Assembly (NCBI GenBank): GCA_944391225.1
Contig: CALXSS010000014.1
Location: 1-38,969, forward strand
DNA from: an uncultured Clostridia bacterium
GTDB taxonomy: Bacteria > Bacillota > Clostridia > UBA1381
Length of the DNA stretch: 38,969 nt
Reading direction: 5' to 3'
Shown here: piece after piece, positions 8,533-16,701 of the stretch
How positions within the stretch are numbered: position 1 is the stretch's first letter
Layout: the number at the start of each line of letters is the position of its first letter
Notes under the pieces: model-generated
Database searches by the model: none
Told to the model about the DNA's origin: nothing
Seen by the model: the letters and a program-made list of their open reading frames with translations, nothing else
Position numbers and translations under genes: made by a program

Positions 8533-8607
8533 ACGAACGAAACTCACCGCTCGACGTACCCCCGTACGCCTTCGGGCAAGGGGGCTGCGCCCCTTCGTTT
8601 CGTCCGT
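8533..8607. other. GC-rich folded intergenic element
   Basis: An outer stem pairs 8533-8543 (ACGAACGAAAC) with 8597-8607 (GTTTCGTCCGT), 10 of 11 positions. Inside are CGTAC(8555-8559)/GTACG(8564-8568), alternatively GCC-TTCG-GGC (8568-8577), and AAGGGG(8578-8583)/CCCCTT(8590-8595). It is much richer in GC than its surroundings and encodes no credible protein. It abuts the hairpin at 8634-8669. Confidence 0.45.
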
Positions 8608-8608
8608 T

Positions 8609-8669
8609 CTGCACTATTTTTCTAAAGCCCCCAAGGCTGTTGCAAACTCGTTGAGTTTTGCAACAGCCT
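8609..8669. repeat. Dispersed hairpin repeat, copy 1
   Basis: AGGCTGTTGCAAACTC (8634-8649) pairs with the following GAGTTTTGCAACAGCCT (8653-8669) with a single bulged T. The preceding TTTCTAAAGCCC block (8609-8633) is shared with the copy near 35225-35286 on the opposite strand. It lies between the convergent regulator and rubrerythrin genes. Neither strand has a directly following T run, so termination here is uncertain. Confidence 0.7.
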
Positions 8670-8684
8670 CCGCTTTATGTGTTG

Positions 8685-9869
8685 TTAATAATTTTCAGCT
8701 CGAACCTCAAAAAAGCTTTGCGGATGATCGCAGACCGGACATTTTTCGGGCGATGCTGTTCCAATTACTATATGACCGCAGTTGCGGCATTCCCATATCT
8801 GAACAGTACATTTTTCAAATACCTCGGCGTTTTCAACATTGTTCAAAAGAGCTCTGTAACGCTCCTCATGATACTTTTCTATTTCAGCTACCATGCGGAA
8901 TTTCGCTGCGAGCGCGTGAAAGCCCTCCTCATCAGCTGTTTTGGCAAATCCCTCATACATATCCGTCCATTCGTAGTTTTCACCGTCAGCCGCATGCTCA
9001 AGGTTTTCAGCTGTATTTCCTATTCCGCCAAGCTCTCTGAACCAAAGCTTGGCATGCTCTTTTTCATTTTCTGCAGTTTTACCGAATATATCGGCGATCT
9101 GCTCATAGCCCTCTTTTTTGGCTACAGACGCAAAGTATGTGTACTTGTTCCGCGCCTGTGATTCACCTGAGAATGCCTCCTGGAGGTTCTTCTCCGTTTG
9201 TGTTCCCGCGTATATATTTGCGGGCTGAGGCTCATCATCTATAAGCTCCAGGTTATCGCCAGTTGCTTTGCATATGGGGCATATTGGCGTAACGCCCTCC
9301 TCAACCTCAAATACTGCTCCGCAGATCTTGCATCTGTATTTTTTCATGACAGGTTTTTTTGGAGATGAAAGCTTTTCATTGCAGGGTATAAGCTCAAGCA
9401 GCTTATCAGCGGCGTCAGACGGGAACTCTGAGCTTGGCGGAGCGTTTTTCAACTCCTCAAGCAGTATATGCGAGTTCGCGCTCTGGGGGAGCATATAGCC
9501 CGCTTCTCTTAAAATATCCTCGTTCATTAGCCTGTTCGATTTAGCAAGCGCCATGAACAATCTGTATTCATTGTCATTTTCCGCTTCGCGCGCAAGCTGG
9601 AGAGCGGCTTTTTCCTGTTCAGCCTTGCTTTCGGCAAGCGTGTTCAAAAGCGCTGTTACAGTATCGTCCTTTGGCTGCTGCGGCGGATATTCTACCGGCA
9701 CCATGCTTATAGCCTTGCTTGGACAGGCATCTGCGCAGACGCCACAGCCTGTGCATTTGTCAATATCTATTATACTGTTCTCCGTATCTGTTGCGCCGGT
9801 AGGACATACATAAAGACATAGACAGTCCTTTGTGCAAAGACGCAGATTTCTGACCGCAACTTTTTTCAT
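8685..9869 (-). CDS. Ferredoxin-rubredoxin-rubrerythrin-rubredoxin fusion protein
   Basis: This 394-residue modular iron protein is probably an NAD(P)H- or ferredoxin-driven peroxide reductase of the anaerobe cytoplasm. In order: a 2[4Fe-4S] ferredoxin domain (Cys12,16,18,22 in an unusual CxxxCxCxxxCP pattern, then Cys39,42,45,49); a helical linker (65-170); a short rubredoxin-like CxxC...CxxC module (Cys180,183,197,200); a ferritin-like rubrerythrin four-helix domain (225-345, with [19 protein letters not shown] and [10 protein letters not shown] ligands to a di-iron centre); and a C-terminal rubredoxin (Cys361,364,377,380). A classical rubrerythrin has only the last two. The start is ATG 9869, 8 nt or so after GGGAGG, overlapping the upstream stop as ATGA. 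The frame is open further upstream but would run through the preceding gene. Confidence 0.9.
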   Translation of the reverse strand: MKKVAVRNLRLCTKDCLCLYVCPTGATDTENSIIDIDKCTGCGVCADACPSKAISMVPVEYPPQQPKDDTVTALLNTLAESKAEQEKAALQLAREAENDNEYRLFMALAKSNRLMNEDILREAGYMLPQSANSHILLEELKNAPPSSEFPSDAADKLLELIPCNEKLSSPKKPVMKKYRCKICGAVFEVEEGVTPICPICKATGDNLELIDDEPQPANIYAGTQTEKNLQEAFSGESQARNKYTYFASVAKKEGYEQIADIFGKTAENEKEHAKLWFRELGGIGNTAENLEHAADGENYEWTDMYEGFAKTADEEGFHALAAKFRMVAEIEKYHEERYRALLNNVENAEVFEKCTVQIWECRNCGHIVIGTASPEKCPVCDHPQSFFEVRAENY

Positions 9870-10504
9870 ATAGCGCGCCTCCCTTCTATTTTCTCGAATT
9901 TCCAGTCCGGCACCTTGCATACCGGACAGAGATCCGGAGCTTTGTCTCCGACGTATATGAATCCGCATATAGTGCATACCCATATCTGTGTATCGTTCAA
10001 AAACTCGCTGCCTTCACGCTCATAGCGTGTAATTATGGAATCTACTATATTCGTTACTTTTTCACCCCATACCTTTATTCTTAGAGTACCGCGGTCGCCC
10101 TTTTCAGATGCCGCGACGGTGACTGATGGATAAAGGGAATCAAGATCGCTCCTTGTCTTTTGAGAGAGCAGTGCAGGATCAGCATTTTCTATTTCGGGAA
10201 CGGCTGCCGCAAAGTAATCAGATAGTTCGGTAAAAAGAGCCGCTTCAGTTTGCTTATACTGTTTTTCACATCCACGGGCGAGGTTGGAAAATACAGCGCT
10301 AAGAGCTCCAGGGGAAAGTCCGTCTGTTTTTGTTTCAATAGTCAGCTGAACAGACGGCGCTACATCGTCTGACGCCTCAGCCTTGAACAGACTTTTTGCT
10401 GCTCCGCACAGCGGGCAGACCCAGCTTTCCGGAAGTGAAGCAAAGGGAACGCTTTCTTTTGCCTCATCATAGACATATCCACATATTGGACAAATGTATT
10501 TCAT
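9866..10504 (-). CDS. Double-rubredoxin-domain protein
   Basis: The 212-residue protein has a rubredoxin domain at each end. The N-terminal one has Cys5, Cys8, Cys30 and Cys33 ([10 protein letters not shown]...WVCPLCG). The C-terminal one has [22 protein letters not shown] followed by VPDWKFEKI. The roughly 140-residue middle ([29 protein letters not shown]...) is predicted helical and resembles a ferritin-like or rubrerythrin core only weakly, so it is left unnamed. It likely carries electrons to the rubrerythrin fusion encoded directly downstream with a 4-nt stop/start overlap. The start is ATG 10504 with a strong GGAGGTGAT ribosome site. Confidence 0.85.
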   Translation of the reverse strand: MKYICPICGYVYDEAKESVPFASLPESWVCPLCGAAKSLFKAEASDDVAPSVQLTIETKTDGLSPGALSAVFSNLARGCEKQYKQTEAALFTELSDYFAAAVPEIENADPALLSQKTRSDLDSLYPSVTVAASEKGDRGTLRIKVWGEKVTNIVDSIITRYEREGSEFLNDTQIWVCTICGFIYVGDKAPDLCPVCKVPDWKFEKIEGRRAI

Positions 10505-10575
10505 GTGATCACCTCCATGTATATTTTTGACAACTATAAAAAGCTTTATGGTCAAACCTTTGATTTGTTAGTCTT

Positions 10576-10618
10576 ATTATAGCATAATCAATATTCATAT
10601 TTCTGTGACATAATCACA
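10576..10618 (-). promoter_or_regulatory. Extended -10 promoter with Crp-like palindrome for the rubredoxin operon
   Basis: On the minus strand TATAAT (forward 10576-10581) is preceded by TGC, an extended -10, and there is no good -35. In its place TGTGA-CATAA-TCACA lies at 10604-10618, centred near -42 from the likely start. That is the usual place for a Crp/Fnr class II activator. The spacer is 5 bp, one less than the CRP consensus. Confidence 0.55.
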
Positions 10619-10648
10619 AAAATACGGTCAAGTATAAGATATAATCAG

Positions 10649-10698
10649 TCAAAAAGTAAAAAAGGCTGCTGCAAACTCGTTGAGTTATGCAACAGCCT
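10649..10698 (-). terminator. Terminator of the fsa gene; dispersed hairpin repeat, copy 2
   Basis: Read on the minus strand, AGGCTGTTGCATAACTC pairs with GAGTTTGCAGCAGCCT and is followed by TTTTTTACTTTTT. The arms are 10682-10698 and 10663-10678 on the forward strand. The one non-Watson-Crick pair is a G-U wobble only on the minus-strand RNA, which supports that orientation. Confidence 0.85.
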
Positions 10699-10715
10699 CG
10701 ATGTTCAGTCATCTA

Positions 10716-11363
10716 TCAGTTCTTCGGAACTGTTTCCCAATCCTTAAGGAATCTGTCAATGCCAGCATCTGTCAGAGGATGATGGAGCATCTGCTCAAGT
10801 ACCTTGAAAGGAACTGTAGCTATGTGTGATCCTGCCATAGCAGCGTCAATAACATGGATAGGATGTCTTGTTGATGCTGCGATTATCTCTGTGTCGATGT
10901 TATGGTTGTCAAAAATTGTAACGATCTCTTCGATAAGGTTCATTCCGTTCATACCAATATCGTCAAGTCTTCCAAGGAACGGACTAACATAAGTAGCTCC
11001 TGCACGTGCGGCAAGCAAAGCCTGTGCTGATGAGAAGATAAGTGTTACATTTGTTTTAATGCCCATTTCTGTAAGCTTTTTGCATGCCTTAAGACCCTCT
11101 GCGCACATCGGGATCTTGATAACTATGTTCGGATGGATCTTTGAAAGCGGGATAGCCTGCTCAACCATAGTAGGCGCGTCCATAGCTGTGACCTCGGCGC
11201 TGATAGGACCGTCAACTATTTCGGTGATCTCCTTAACAACATCCTCAAAAACTCTGCCCTCTTTAGCGATAAGTGATGGGTTAGTTGTTACGCCGCAGAT
11301 AATGCCCATGTCGTTGGCTTTTCTGATCTCATCGACATTAGCGGTATCAATAAATAATTTCAT
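10716..11363 (-). CDS. fsa: Transaldolase-like fructose-6-phosphate aldolase
   Basis: This short (215-residue) member of the transaldolase family forms a TIM barrel and uses a Schiff-base lysine, here the Lys of IVIKIPM. Family landmarks are the [13 protein letters not shown] start, [41 protein letters not shown] and [10 protein letters not shown]. Members act as fructose-6-phosphate aldolase or as small transaldolases. In clostridia, transaldolase activity in the non-oxidative pentose phosphate pathway is common, so the exact activity is not settled here. The ATG has an AGGAGGAG ribosome site. The gene stands alone, with its own promoter (11399-11427) and a terminator (10649-10698). Confidence 0.92.
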   Translation of the reverse strand: MKLFIDTANVDEIRKANDMGIICGVTTNPSLIAKEGRVFEDVVKEITEIVDGPISAEVTAMDAPTMVEQAIPLSKIHPNIVIKIPMCAEGLKACKKLTEMGIKTNVTLIFSSAQALLAARAGATYVSPFLGRLDDIGMNGMNLIEEIVTIFDNHNIDTEIIAASTRHPIHVIDAAMAGSHIATVPFKVLEQMLHHPLTDAGIDRFLKDWETVPKN

Positions 11364-11398
11364 GGTAGAAAACTCCTCCTGTAATAATTGTTAAAAAT

Positions 11399-11427
11399 AT
11401 TATATAATTTTTTTTGTGTTTCGTCAA
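11399..11427 (-). promoter_or_regulatory. Promoter of fsa
   Basis: On the minus strand TTGACG (forward 11422-11427), a 17-bp spacer and TATAAT (forward 11399-11404). It is divergent from the promoter at 11437-11465, only 10 bp away. Confidence 0.8.
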
Positions 11428-11436
11428 TAGTTTTAC

Positions 11437-11465
11437 TTGAAAAAAACAAATTTATAGTATATAAT
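11437..11465 (+). promoter_or_regulatory. Promoter of the TSCPD gene
   Basis: TTGAAA (11437-11442), 17 bp, TATAAT (11460-11465). The transcript would carry a leader of about 128 nt with the hairpin at 11518-11535. Confidence 0.75.
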
Positions 11466-11498
11466 GATTAAAAATAATTAGGAAGGATAAGCGCGGCG

Positions 11499-11535
11499 AG
11501 GCTGCTGCAAAACCAAGCGGGTATGATCATGCCCG
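11499..11535 (+). other. Leader hairpin and partial copy of the hairpin repeat
   Basis: AGGCTGCTGCAAAAC at 11499-11513 matches the left arm of the dispersed hairpin but has no right arm. Directly after it, CGGGTATGATCATGCCCG (11518-11535) folds into a 7-bp stem with a GATC loop, with a U-G wobble that is allowed in the plus-strand RNA. Confidence 0.5.
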
Positions 11536-11599
11536 GCTGTCAGCATGGCGGCGTCAGTTTATGCCTGCCTGAAATAACAGCTTATGGAGGAGAAAGATA

Positions 11600-11848
11600 T
11601 TGAGATACTCATTTAAACCGAGCGGCGTATGCTCAGCTCAGATCGATTTTGACTTGGAAAACGGAATAGTTACTGACGTAAAGTTCACGCGCGGCTGTAA
11701 TGGAAATACTCAGGGCATAGCAGCTCTTTGCGAGGGAATGAAGGCTGACGAGGTAATAAAAAGACTTGAGGGCATCAACTGCGGCGGCAGGGGCACCTCA
11801 TGTCCGGATCAGCTGGCAAAGGCGATCAAAATGGCAAAAGAACAGTAA
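11600..11848 (+). CDS. TSCPD domain-containing small protein
   Basis: The 82-residue protein is almost entirely one TSCPD domain, named after the conserved motif seen here near the C-terminus (GRGTSCPDQLAKAI). It also has FTRGCNGNTQGIAAL and four cysteines that could bind a metal. The same domain occurs at the C-terminus of some adenosylcobalamin-dependent ribonucleotide reductases, but the function of the free-standing form is unknown. The start is TTG at 11600, 8 nt after GGAGG. No ATG is available in the domain. Confidence 0.85.
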   Translation: MRYSFKPSGVCSAQIDFDLENGIVTDVKFTRGCNGNTQGIAALCEGMKADEVIKRLEGINCGGRGTSCPDQLAKAIKMAKEQ

Positions 11849-11961
11849 TAATATGGCATGCTGATTCATATCATTATAAATGGGGCAGTGCGTATTGCGA
11901 TACGCGTGCCCGCATCGTATAAGGGGCTGATACTCAGCCTGAATGATATGGAGGAAGCATG

Positions 11962-12456
11962 ATGAGACGGTTGGTGTTCTGTCTTATTATCATTTCTGCC
12001 GTGATCAGCTTTGCGGTCGCGTGCTCTCGCTCTGACGAGGGACCAAAGACCGAGGCGAAGATATTTTTTGTTGATGCCGAGATAACAAGGCTGCTCCCGT
12101 ATTATACCCAGATAAGCGATACGGATATGCAGCATCAGGCGGAGGCTGTGATAGACGAGCTCATCATGGGCAGGGATGATAATGATAAAATAAGACGGCT
12201 CATACCGAAACGAAAAGGCTGTGTCACAGTGCGTACCGAGGGAAACATAGCGTATGTTGATCTTGAATCGGCAATAGCCGAGGGACTGCCAAAGAGCAGA
12301 GATATTGAAAAGCTGGTCATATACCAGATAGTTAATTCACTCACAGATATACGCGGACTTAGGTTTGTCAGGTTCACTGTGGACGGAGAGATACGAAAGG
12401 ATTTTATGGGGTATTACGATATGCGTGAAACGTATAAGTACGTATATCCCGAATAA
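11962..12456 (+). CDS. GerMN-domain lipoprotein
   Basis: The product is 164 residues, with a lipoprotein signal ending in the lipobox AVA-Cys21. A GerMN domain covers about residues 33-155 (KIFFVDAEITRLLPYYTQI...AEAVIDELI...LPKSRDIEKLVIYQIVNSLT). The domain is named from spore germination protein GerM but also occurs in vegetative lipoproteins. The protein should be anchored on the outer face of the membrane. The ATG at 11962 is 7 nt from GGAGG; the adjacent ATG at 11959 is only 4 nt away. A weak hairpin (11882-11911) separates it from the TSCPD gene. Confidence 0.85.
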   Translation: MRRLVFCLIIISAVISFAVACSRSDEGPKTEAKIFFVDAEITRLLPYYTQISDTDMQHQAEAVIDELIMGRDDNDKIRRLIPKRKGCVTVRTEGNIAYVDLESAIAEGLPKSRDIEKLVIYQIVNSLTDIRGLRFVRFTVDGEIRKDFMGYYDMRETYKYVYPE

Positions 12457-12474
12457 TACAAGAGGGTGATAAGT

Positions 12475-13239
12475 ATGGATAAGCTTATAGAGCTTGTCAG
12501 GGAAACAAAGGCGATTGCGCTCGACAGCGGCAGCGCGCACGATATAACAATAAAGGGCAAAGCGGATTTTGTGACAAAGGTGGACATAGGCGTTCAGGAA
12601 TTCCTTATGCCGAGGCTGAGGGAAATGTATCCTGATGTTCAGTTCATGAGCGAGGAAAAGGACAATTCAGGCATAGATATGTCAGGGCGTGTTTGGGTGC
12701 TCGATCCTATAGACGGCACGACCAATCTGATACATGACTACAGGATGAGCGCTGTATCGCTTGGCATGCTTGATAACGGTGTTCCGGTGTGCGGTGTTGT
12801 GTACAACCCGTTTACAAACGAGCTGTATTCAGCGCGTAGGGGCGGGGGCGCTTTTCTAAACGGCAGCAGCATAAGGGTATCGGAGGCGTCAAGTCTCAGC
12901 GAGTCGCTCATAAGCGTTGGAACATCGCCGTACTACAAGGAGCTTGCGGACGCGAATTTTGATATAATAAAGCGTTTATTCATTGCGTCGGAGGATGTGC
13001 GCCGCTGCGGCAGCGCCGCGATGGATCTTTGCTATATCGCCTGCGGCAGAGTGGACGGATACTTTGAAAAAAGGCTCAAGCCCTGGGACTATACTGCCGG
13101 CATAGCAATACTGCGCGAGGCGGGCGGAGCGGTCACAGCGCTTGACGGCGGCGAGCCAAGCTACAGCTCCCCGTCAGATATAGCCGCGTCCAACGGCAGT
13201 ATACACAGTGAGCTGCTGTCGCTTATAATGGCTCAATAA
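12475..13239 (+). CDS. Inositol monophosphatase family protein
   Basis: The 254-residue protein is a Mg2+-dependent sugar-phosphate phosphatase of the SuhB/CysQ/FBPase fold. The metal-binding motifs are present: SEE (about residue 60), DPIDGTTNLIH (about 80-90), and the C-terminal KPWDYTAGIAILREAGG. Substrates in the family include inositol-1-phosphate, fructose-1,6-bisphosphate and 3'-phosphoadenosine 5'-phosphate; sequence alone does not decide. The ATG at 12475 sits 6 nt after AGAGGGTG. The GTG at 12466 lies inside that ribosome site. It follows the GerMN gene by 18 nt, so they are probably cotranscribed. Confidence 0.9.
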   Translation: MDKLIELVRETKAIALDSGSAHDITIKGKADFVTKVDIGVQEFLMPRLREMYPDVQFMSEEKDNSGIDMSGRVWVLDPIDGTTNLIHDYRMSAVSLGMLDNGVPVCGVVYNPFTNELYSARRGGGAFLNGSSIRVSEASSLSESLISVGTSPYYKELADANFDIIKRLFIASEDVRRCGSAAMDLCYIACGRVDGYFEKRLKPWDYTAGIAILREAGGAVTALDGGEPSYSSPSDIAASNGSIHSELLSLIMAQ

Positions 13240-13327
13240 TCTACAATTCACAGTGTAAAACGGGCTGGCGTTTTGTGAAAATTTCTGTTTTTTTTGATAA
13301 ACACTTTTCAAAATACTGTTTTAGGTA

Positions 13328-13333
13328 TATAAT
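13328..13333 (+). promoter_or_regulatory. Candidate -10 for typA
   Basis: TATAAT at 13328-13333 lies 42 nt before the typA start, with a weak TTTTCA at 13305-13310 spaced by 17 bp. Confidence 0.4.
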
Positions 13334-13375
13334 ATTCAGGTGGATAAAACGTAACAGACCTTGAAAGGATACAAT

Positions 13376-15205
13376 ATGATAAACAGAGAAAACATACGTA
13401 ATATAGCAATAATCGCTCACGTAGACCACGGCAAGACAACTCTTGTTGACGCTATGCTTGCGCAGAGCGGAACATTCAGGGAAAATGAGGTAGTGGACGA
13501 GCGCGTGATGGATTCAAATGATCTTGAGCGTGAGCGCGGTATCACAATACTTGCGAAAAATACCTCACTGTATTATAATGGTGTGAAAATAAATATTATT
13601 GATACTCCCGGACATGCTGATTTCGGCGGAGAAGTAGAGCGAGGACTTGAGATGGTAGACGGAGTTCTGCTGCTTGTAGACGCATTTGAGGGCTGCATGC
13701 CTCAGACTCGTTTTGTGCTTTCAAAGGCGCTGGCTCTGAACCTGCATCCTATCATTGTAGTAAACAAGGCTGACAGACCGAACGCCCGTCCGTATGAGGT
13801 GGTTGACGAGGTCTTGGAGCTGTTTATTGATCTGGGCGCAAGCGAGGAACAGCTTGATACTCCTGTAATATTCGCATCCGGCAGAGACGGCTGGGCAACA
13901 GCTGAGTATAATCCGGAGTGTCCGTCAAAGGATCTTAAGGAGTTGTTCGAGCTTATAGTACGCGAGATACCGTGTCCTGACTGTGAGGATGACGCCCCGT
14001 TCCAGATGCTTGTCTCTAACATTGATTATGATGACTATACCGGCAGGATAGCTGTCGGCAAGATACAGCGCGGAAAGATAAAGACAGGTATGCCTCTTGT
14101 GGTATGCCGTGCAAATGGAAAGACAACAAGCGCCAAGGCTACAAAGCTGTATACCTTTGAGGGTCTTTTAAAGAGCCCGGCTGATGAGGTAGGAGCAGGC
14201 GATGTTGTGGCTATATCGGGCATTTCAGATATAAATATAGGCGAAACTGTTTGTGATGTAAACGCGCCCGATCCGCTGCCGTTCGTGAAGATAGACGATC
14301 CTGTATTGTCAATGACGTTCAGCGTAAATGACAGCCCGTTTGCCGGACAGGACGGAAAGTTTGTTACATCGCGTCATCTCAGAGAGAGATTGTACAGAGA
14401 GCTGGATTCAAATGTAAGTCTCAGAGTGGAGGATACAGACACAACAGAGGCGTTCACTGTATCCGGCAGAGGCGAGCTCCATCTTTCGGTGCTTATTGAG
14501 AATATGCGCCGCGAGGGCTATGAGTTCCAGGTGTCTAATCCGGTCGTAATATACAAAGAGATAGACGGCGTAAAATGCGAGCCAATTGAAAGACTCACAG
14601 TTGATATACCGGAGGAATATACAGGCGCAGTAATGGATCAGGTGATAAATCGTATGGGAAATATGACGAATATGTCTCCTACGGCACAGAATTACACAAG
14701 GCTTGAATTCCTTATCCCGTCAAGAGGGCTTATAGGCTTCAGAAGCGAGATACTCACAGCTACTAAGGGAACTGCGATAGTAAACAGCATACTCGAAACA
14801 TACGAGCCGTACAAGGGCGATTTCGAGGCGAGAAACCGCGGCGCTATAATAGCGTGGGAGGACGGCGAGAGCATAACCTATGGTCTGTATAACGCGCAGG
14901 AGCGCGGAACGCTTTTTATCGGCGCGGGCGTTAAGGTGTACGAGGGTATGATTGTGGGCGAAAGCTCCAGAAATGAGGATATTACAGTAAACGTATGCAA
15001 AAAGAAGCATGCCACAAACACAAGAGCCTCAGGCTCTGACGAGGCTTTGAAGCTTGTTCCGCCAAAGGAGATGAGCTTAGAGCAGTGTCTTGATTTTATT
15101 GCGGACGATGAGCTGCTGGAGGTAACCCCGAATCATTTGCGCATGCGCAAGCGTATACTAAAAACAGATCTCAGAGCAAAGAGCGCAGCAAGAAAGAAGA
15201 AATAA
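13376..15205 (+). CDS. typA: Translational GTPase TypA/BipA
   Basis: TypA is a ribosome-associated GTPase related to EF-G, involved in ribosome assembly and stress or cold adaptation. The GTPase motifs are AHVDHGKTT (G1), the switch [19 protein letters not shown] (G3) and NKADR (G4). They are followed by a domain II barrel, the EF-G-like domains and the TypA-specific C-terminus ([32 protein letters not shown]). The 609-residue length is normal. The ATG at 13376 is 6 nt after GAAAGGA; an upstream in-frame start at 13361 is less likely. A strong terminator follows directly. Confidence 0.95.
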   Translation: MINRENIRNIAIIAHVDHGKTTLVDAMLAQSGTFRENEVVDERVMDSNDLERERGITILAKNTSLYYNGVKINIIDTPGHADFGGEVERGLEMVDGVLLLVDAFEGCMPQTRFVLSKALALNLHPIIVVNKADRPNARPYEVVDEVLELFIDLGASEEQLDTPVIFASGRDGWATAEYNPECPSKDLKELFELIVREIPCPDCEDDAPFQMLVSNIDYDDYTGRIAVGKIQRGKIKTGMPLVVCRANGKTTSAKATKLYTFEGLLKSPADEVGAGDVVAISGISDINIGETVCDVNAPDPLPFVKIDDPVLSMTFSVNDSPFAGQDGKFVTSRHLRERLYRELDSNVSLRVEDTDTTEAFTVSGRGELHLSVLIENMRREGYEFQVSNPVVIYKEIDGVKCEPIERLTVDIPEEYTGAVMDQVINRMGNMTNMSPTAQNYTRLEFLIPSRGLIGFRSEILTATKGTAIVNSILETYEPYKGDFEARNRGAIIAWEDGESITYGLYNAQERGTLFIGAGVKVYEGMIVGESSRNEDITVNVCKKKHATNTRASGSDEALKLVPPKEMSLEQCLDFIADDELLEVTPNHLRMRKRILKTDLRAKSAARKKK

Positions 15206-15217
15206 TAAAAATAAAGT

Positions 15218-15262
15218 CACCCCCGAAACGGAGCGTAAGCTAAGGTTTCGGGGGTGTTTTTT
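15218..15262 (+). terminator. Terminator of typA
   Basis: CACCCCCGAAAC (15218-15229) pairs perfectly with GTTTCGGGGGTG (15245-15256), followed by TTTTTT. It sits in the convergent gap with aroA, 40 bp from its stop. Confidence 0.93.
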
Positions 15263-15302
15263 AGTTCGGTTTAACATTGGGGCTGTATGCAATATTAATT
15301 TT

Positions 15303-16589
15303 TTAATACTTCAGCCCGTAAAAGTCATCAAAGAAAGTTGGATAGCTCACATCAACGCAGCCCACATCGTCAAGAGTGGAATCGCCCTCAGCAAGCTGGG
15401 CGAGTATTGTGAGGCTCATTGCCATGCGGTGATCGCCGTAGGCAGCAAAATCAGCGCCATGTATACTCTTGCCTCCGTGTATTATCATGCCGTCATCTGT
15501 TTCCTCAATGTCGATGCCGCATTTTTTAAATTCGTCAACCACAGCGCGTATCCTGTTGGTTTCCTTCACCTTTAGCTCCGCAGCGTCGCGTATAACTGTA
15601 GTACCCTCCGCAAAAACTGCCGCTACCGCTATAACAGGCAGCTCATCTATAAGCCGCGGTATAATGTCGCCGCCTATCTCAGTTCCTTTAAGAGATGAGG
15701 AGCGTACGATCATGTCCGCTGTTTTTTCGCCTGCTGAAACACGCTCGTTCGTTATTTCAATGTCTGCTCCCATAGCAAGAAGAACATCTATGATACCCGT
15801 GCGTGTCGGATTCATTCCTGTGTTCAGTATAGTTATTTCAGAATCGGGCAGAATAGAGCCAAGCACCATGAAAAAGGCTGCGGAGGATATATCTCCGGGT
15901 ACCTTAACATTCTGAGCGTTGAGACGCTCTGTCTTTTTTACCCTGATGTCAAGCCCATCTGTATGTATATCCGCGCCCATGGCAGAGAGCATAAGCTCGG
16001 TGTGGTCTCTCGATTTTTCCTTTTCATGTATCAACGTTTCGCCGTCGGCGTAAAGTCCGGCGAGAATAAGCGCGGTTTTGACCTGCGCTGAGGCCACCGG
16101 CATATCGTATTCTATCCCGTGCAGAGCTGAGCCGTGGATGTGCAGCGGGCAATATTCATTTTCAATGTCTGCTCCCATCTGAGACAGAGGCTTTGTAACT
16201 CTGCCCATAGGGCGCCTGCATATAGAAGCATCGCCTGTAATGGAAACATCGAACGGCTGACCGCAAAGCAGTCCGCATAATAGACGTGTGGTAGTACCGC
16301 TGTTTGCAGTGTATAGCATTTTGTCAGGCGCCTTAAGACCGTGCATTCCCTTTCCGTGAACGGTAACGCTGTCGCCGCTGCATTCTATTTCTATGCCCAT
16401 ATCGCGGAAACAGTTTATTGTAGCGGTGCAGTCGGCGCCGTTAAGAAACCCGCTTATATGTGTTGTTCCGTCGGCAATTGCGCCAAGCATAACAGCTCTG
16501 TGTGATATTGACTTGTCTCCAGGTACTGCTATGCAGCCCTTAGCTCTGCCTATCTTATTTATCTTGGTTTTAGTATTTATTGTACCCAT
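15303..16589 (-). CDS. aroA: 3-phosphoshikimate 1-carboxyvinyltransferase (EPSP synthase)
   Basis: AroA joins phosphoenolpyruvate and shikimate-3-phosphate, the sixth step of the shikimate pathway. The 428-residue length is normal. Motifs are PGDKSISHRAVMLGA near the N-terminus, ANSGTTTRLLCGLL, the RPMGRVTKPL segment, KVKETNRI and GDHRMAMSLTILA. In the NSGTTTRLL motif the glycine is followed by Thr-Thr-Thr, as in many Firmicute enzymes, whereas the E. coli type has a GTAMRPL motif. It is transcribed alone from a promoter at 16643-16671. Another pathway gene, aroB, lies 12 kb away on the other strand. Confidence 0.95.
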   Translation of the reverse strand: MGTINTKTKINKIGRAKGCIAVPGDKSISHRAVMLGAIADGTTHISGFLNGADCTATINCFRDMGIEIECSGDSVTVHGKGMHGLKAPDKMLYTANSGTTTRLLCGLLCGQPFDVSITGDASICRRPMGRVTKPLSQMGADIENEYCPLHIHGSALHGIEYDMPVASAQVKTALILAGLYADGETLIHEKEKSRDHTELMLSAMGADIHTDGLDIRVKKTERLNAQNVKVPGDISSAAFFMVLGSILPDSEITILNTGMNPTRTGIIDVLLAMGADIEITNERVSAGEKTADMIVRSSSLKGTEIGGDIIPRLIDELPVIAVAAVFAEGTTVIRDAAELKVKETNRIRAVVDEFKKCGIDIEETDDGMIIHGGKSIHGADFAAYGDHRMAMSLTILAQLAEGDSTLDDVGCVDVSYPTFFDDFYGLKY

Positions 16590-16642
16590 ATTATTTATCC
16601 TTTCGCCTCCGAAGAATTTGTACTCATCTCCGGTATAAAAGA

Positions 16643-16671
16643 ATTATACCATAAATATGAATATAATACAA
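16643..16671 (-). promoter_or_regulatory. Promoter of aroA
   Basis: On the minus strand TTGTAT (forward 16666-16671), 17 bp, TATAAT (forward 16643-16648). Confidence 0.7.
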
Positions 16672-16701
16672 GTATCAAATATATATCGGGCGGTGATAGC
16701 G

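Noticed and set aside
8528..9161. Overlapping plus-strand open frames (170 and 167 residues)
   Set aside because: They are antisense to the rubrerythrin fusion, whose iron-binding motifs are unmistakable.
13248..13277. Terminator after the inositol monophosphatase gene
   Set aside because: CACAGTGTAAAACG and CGTTTTGTG pair only with a large bulge and the T run is not adjacent.
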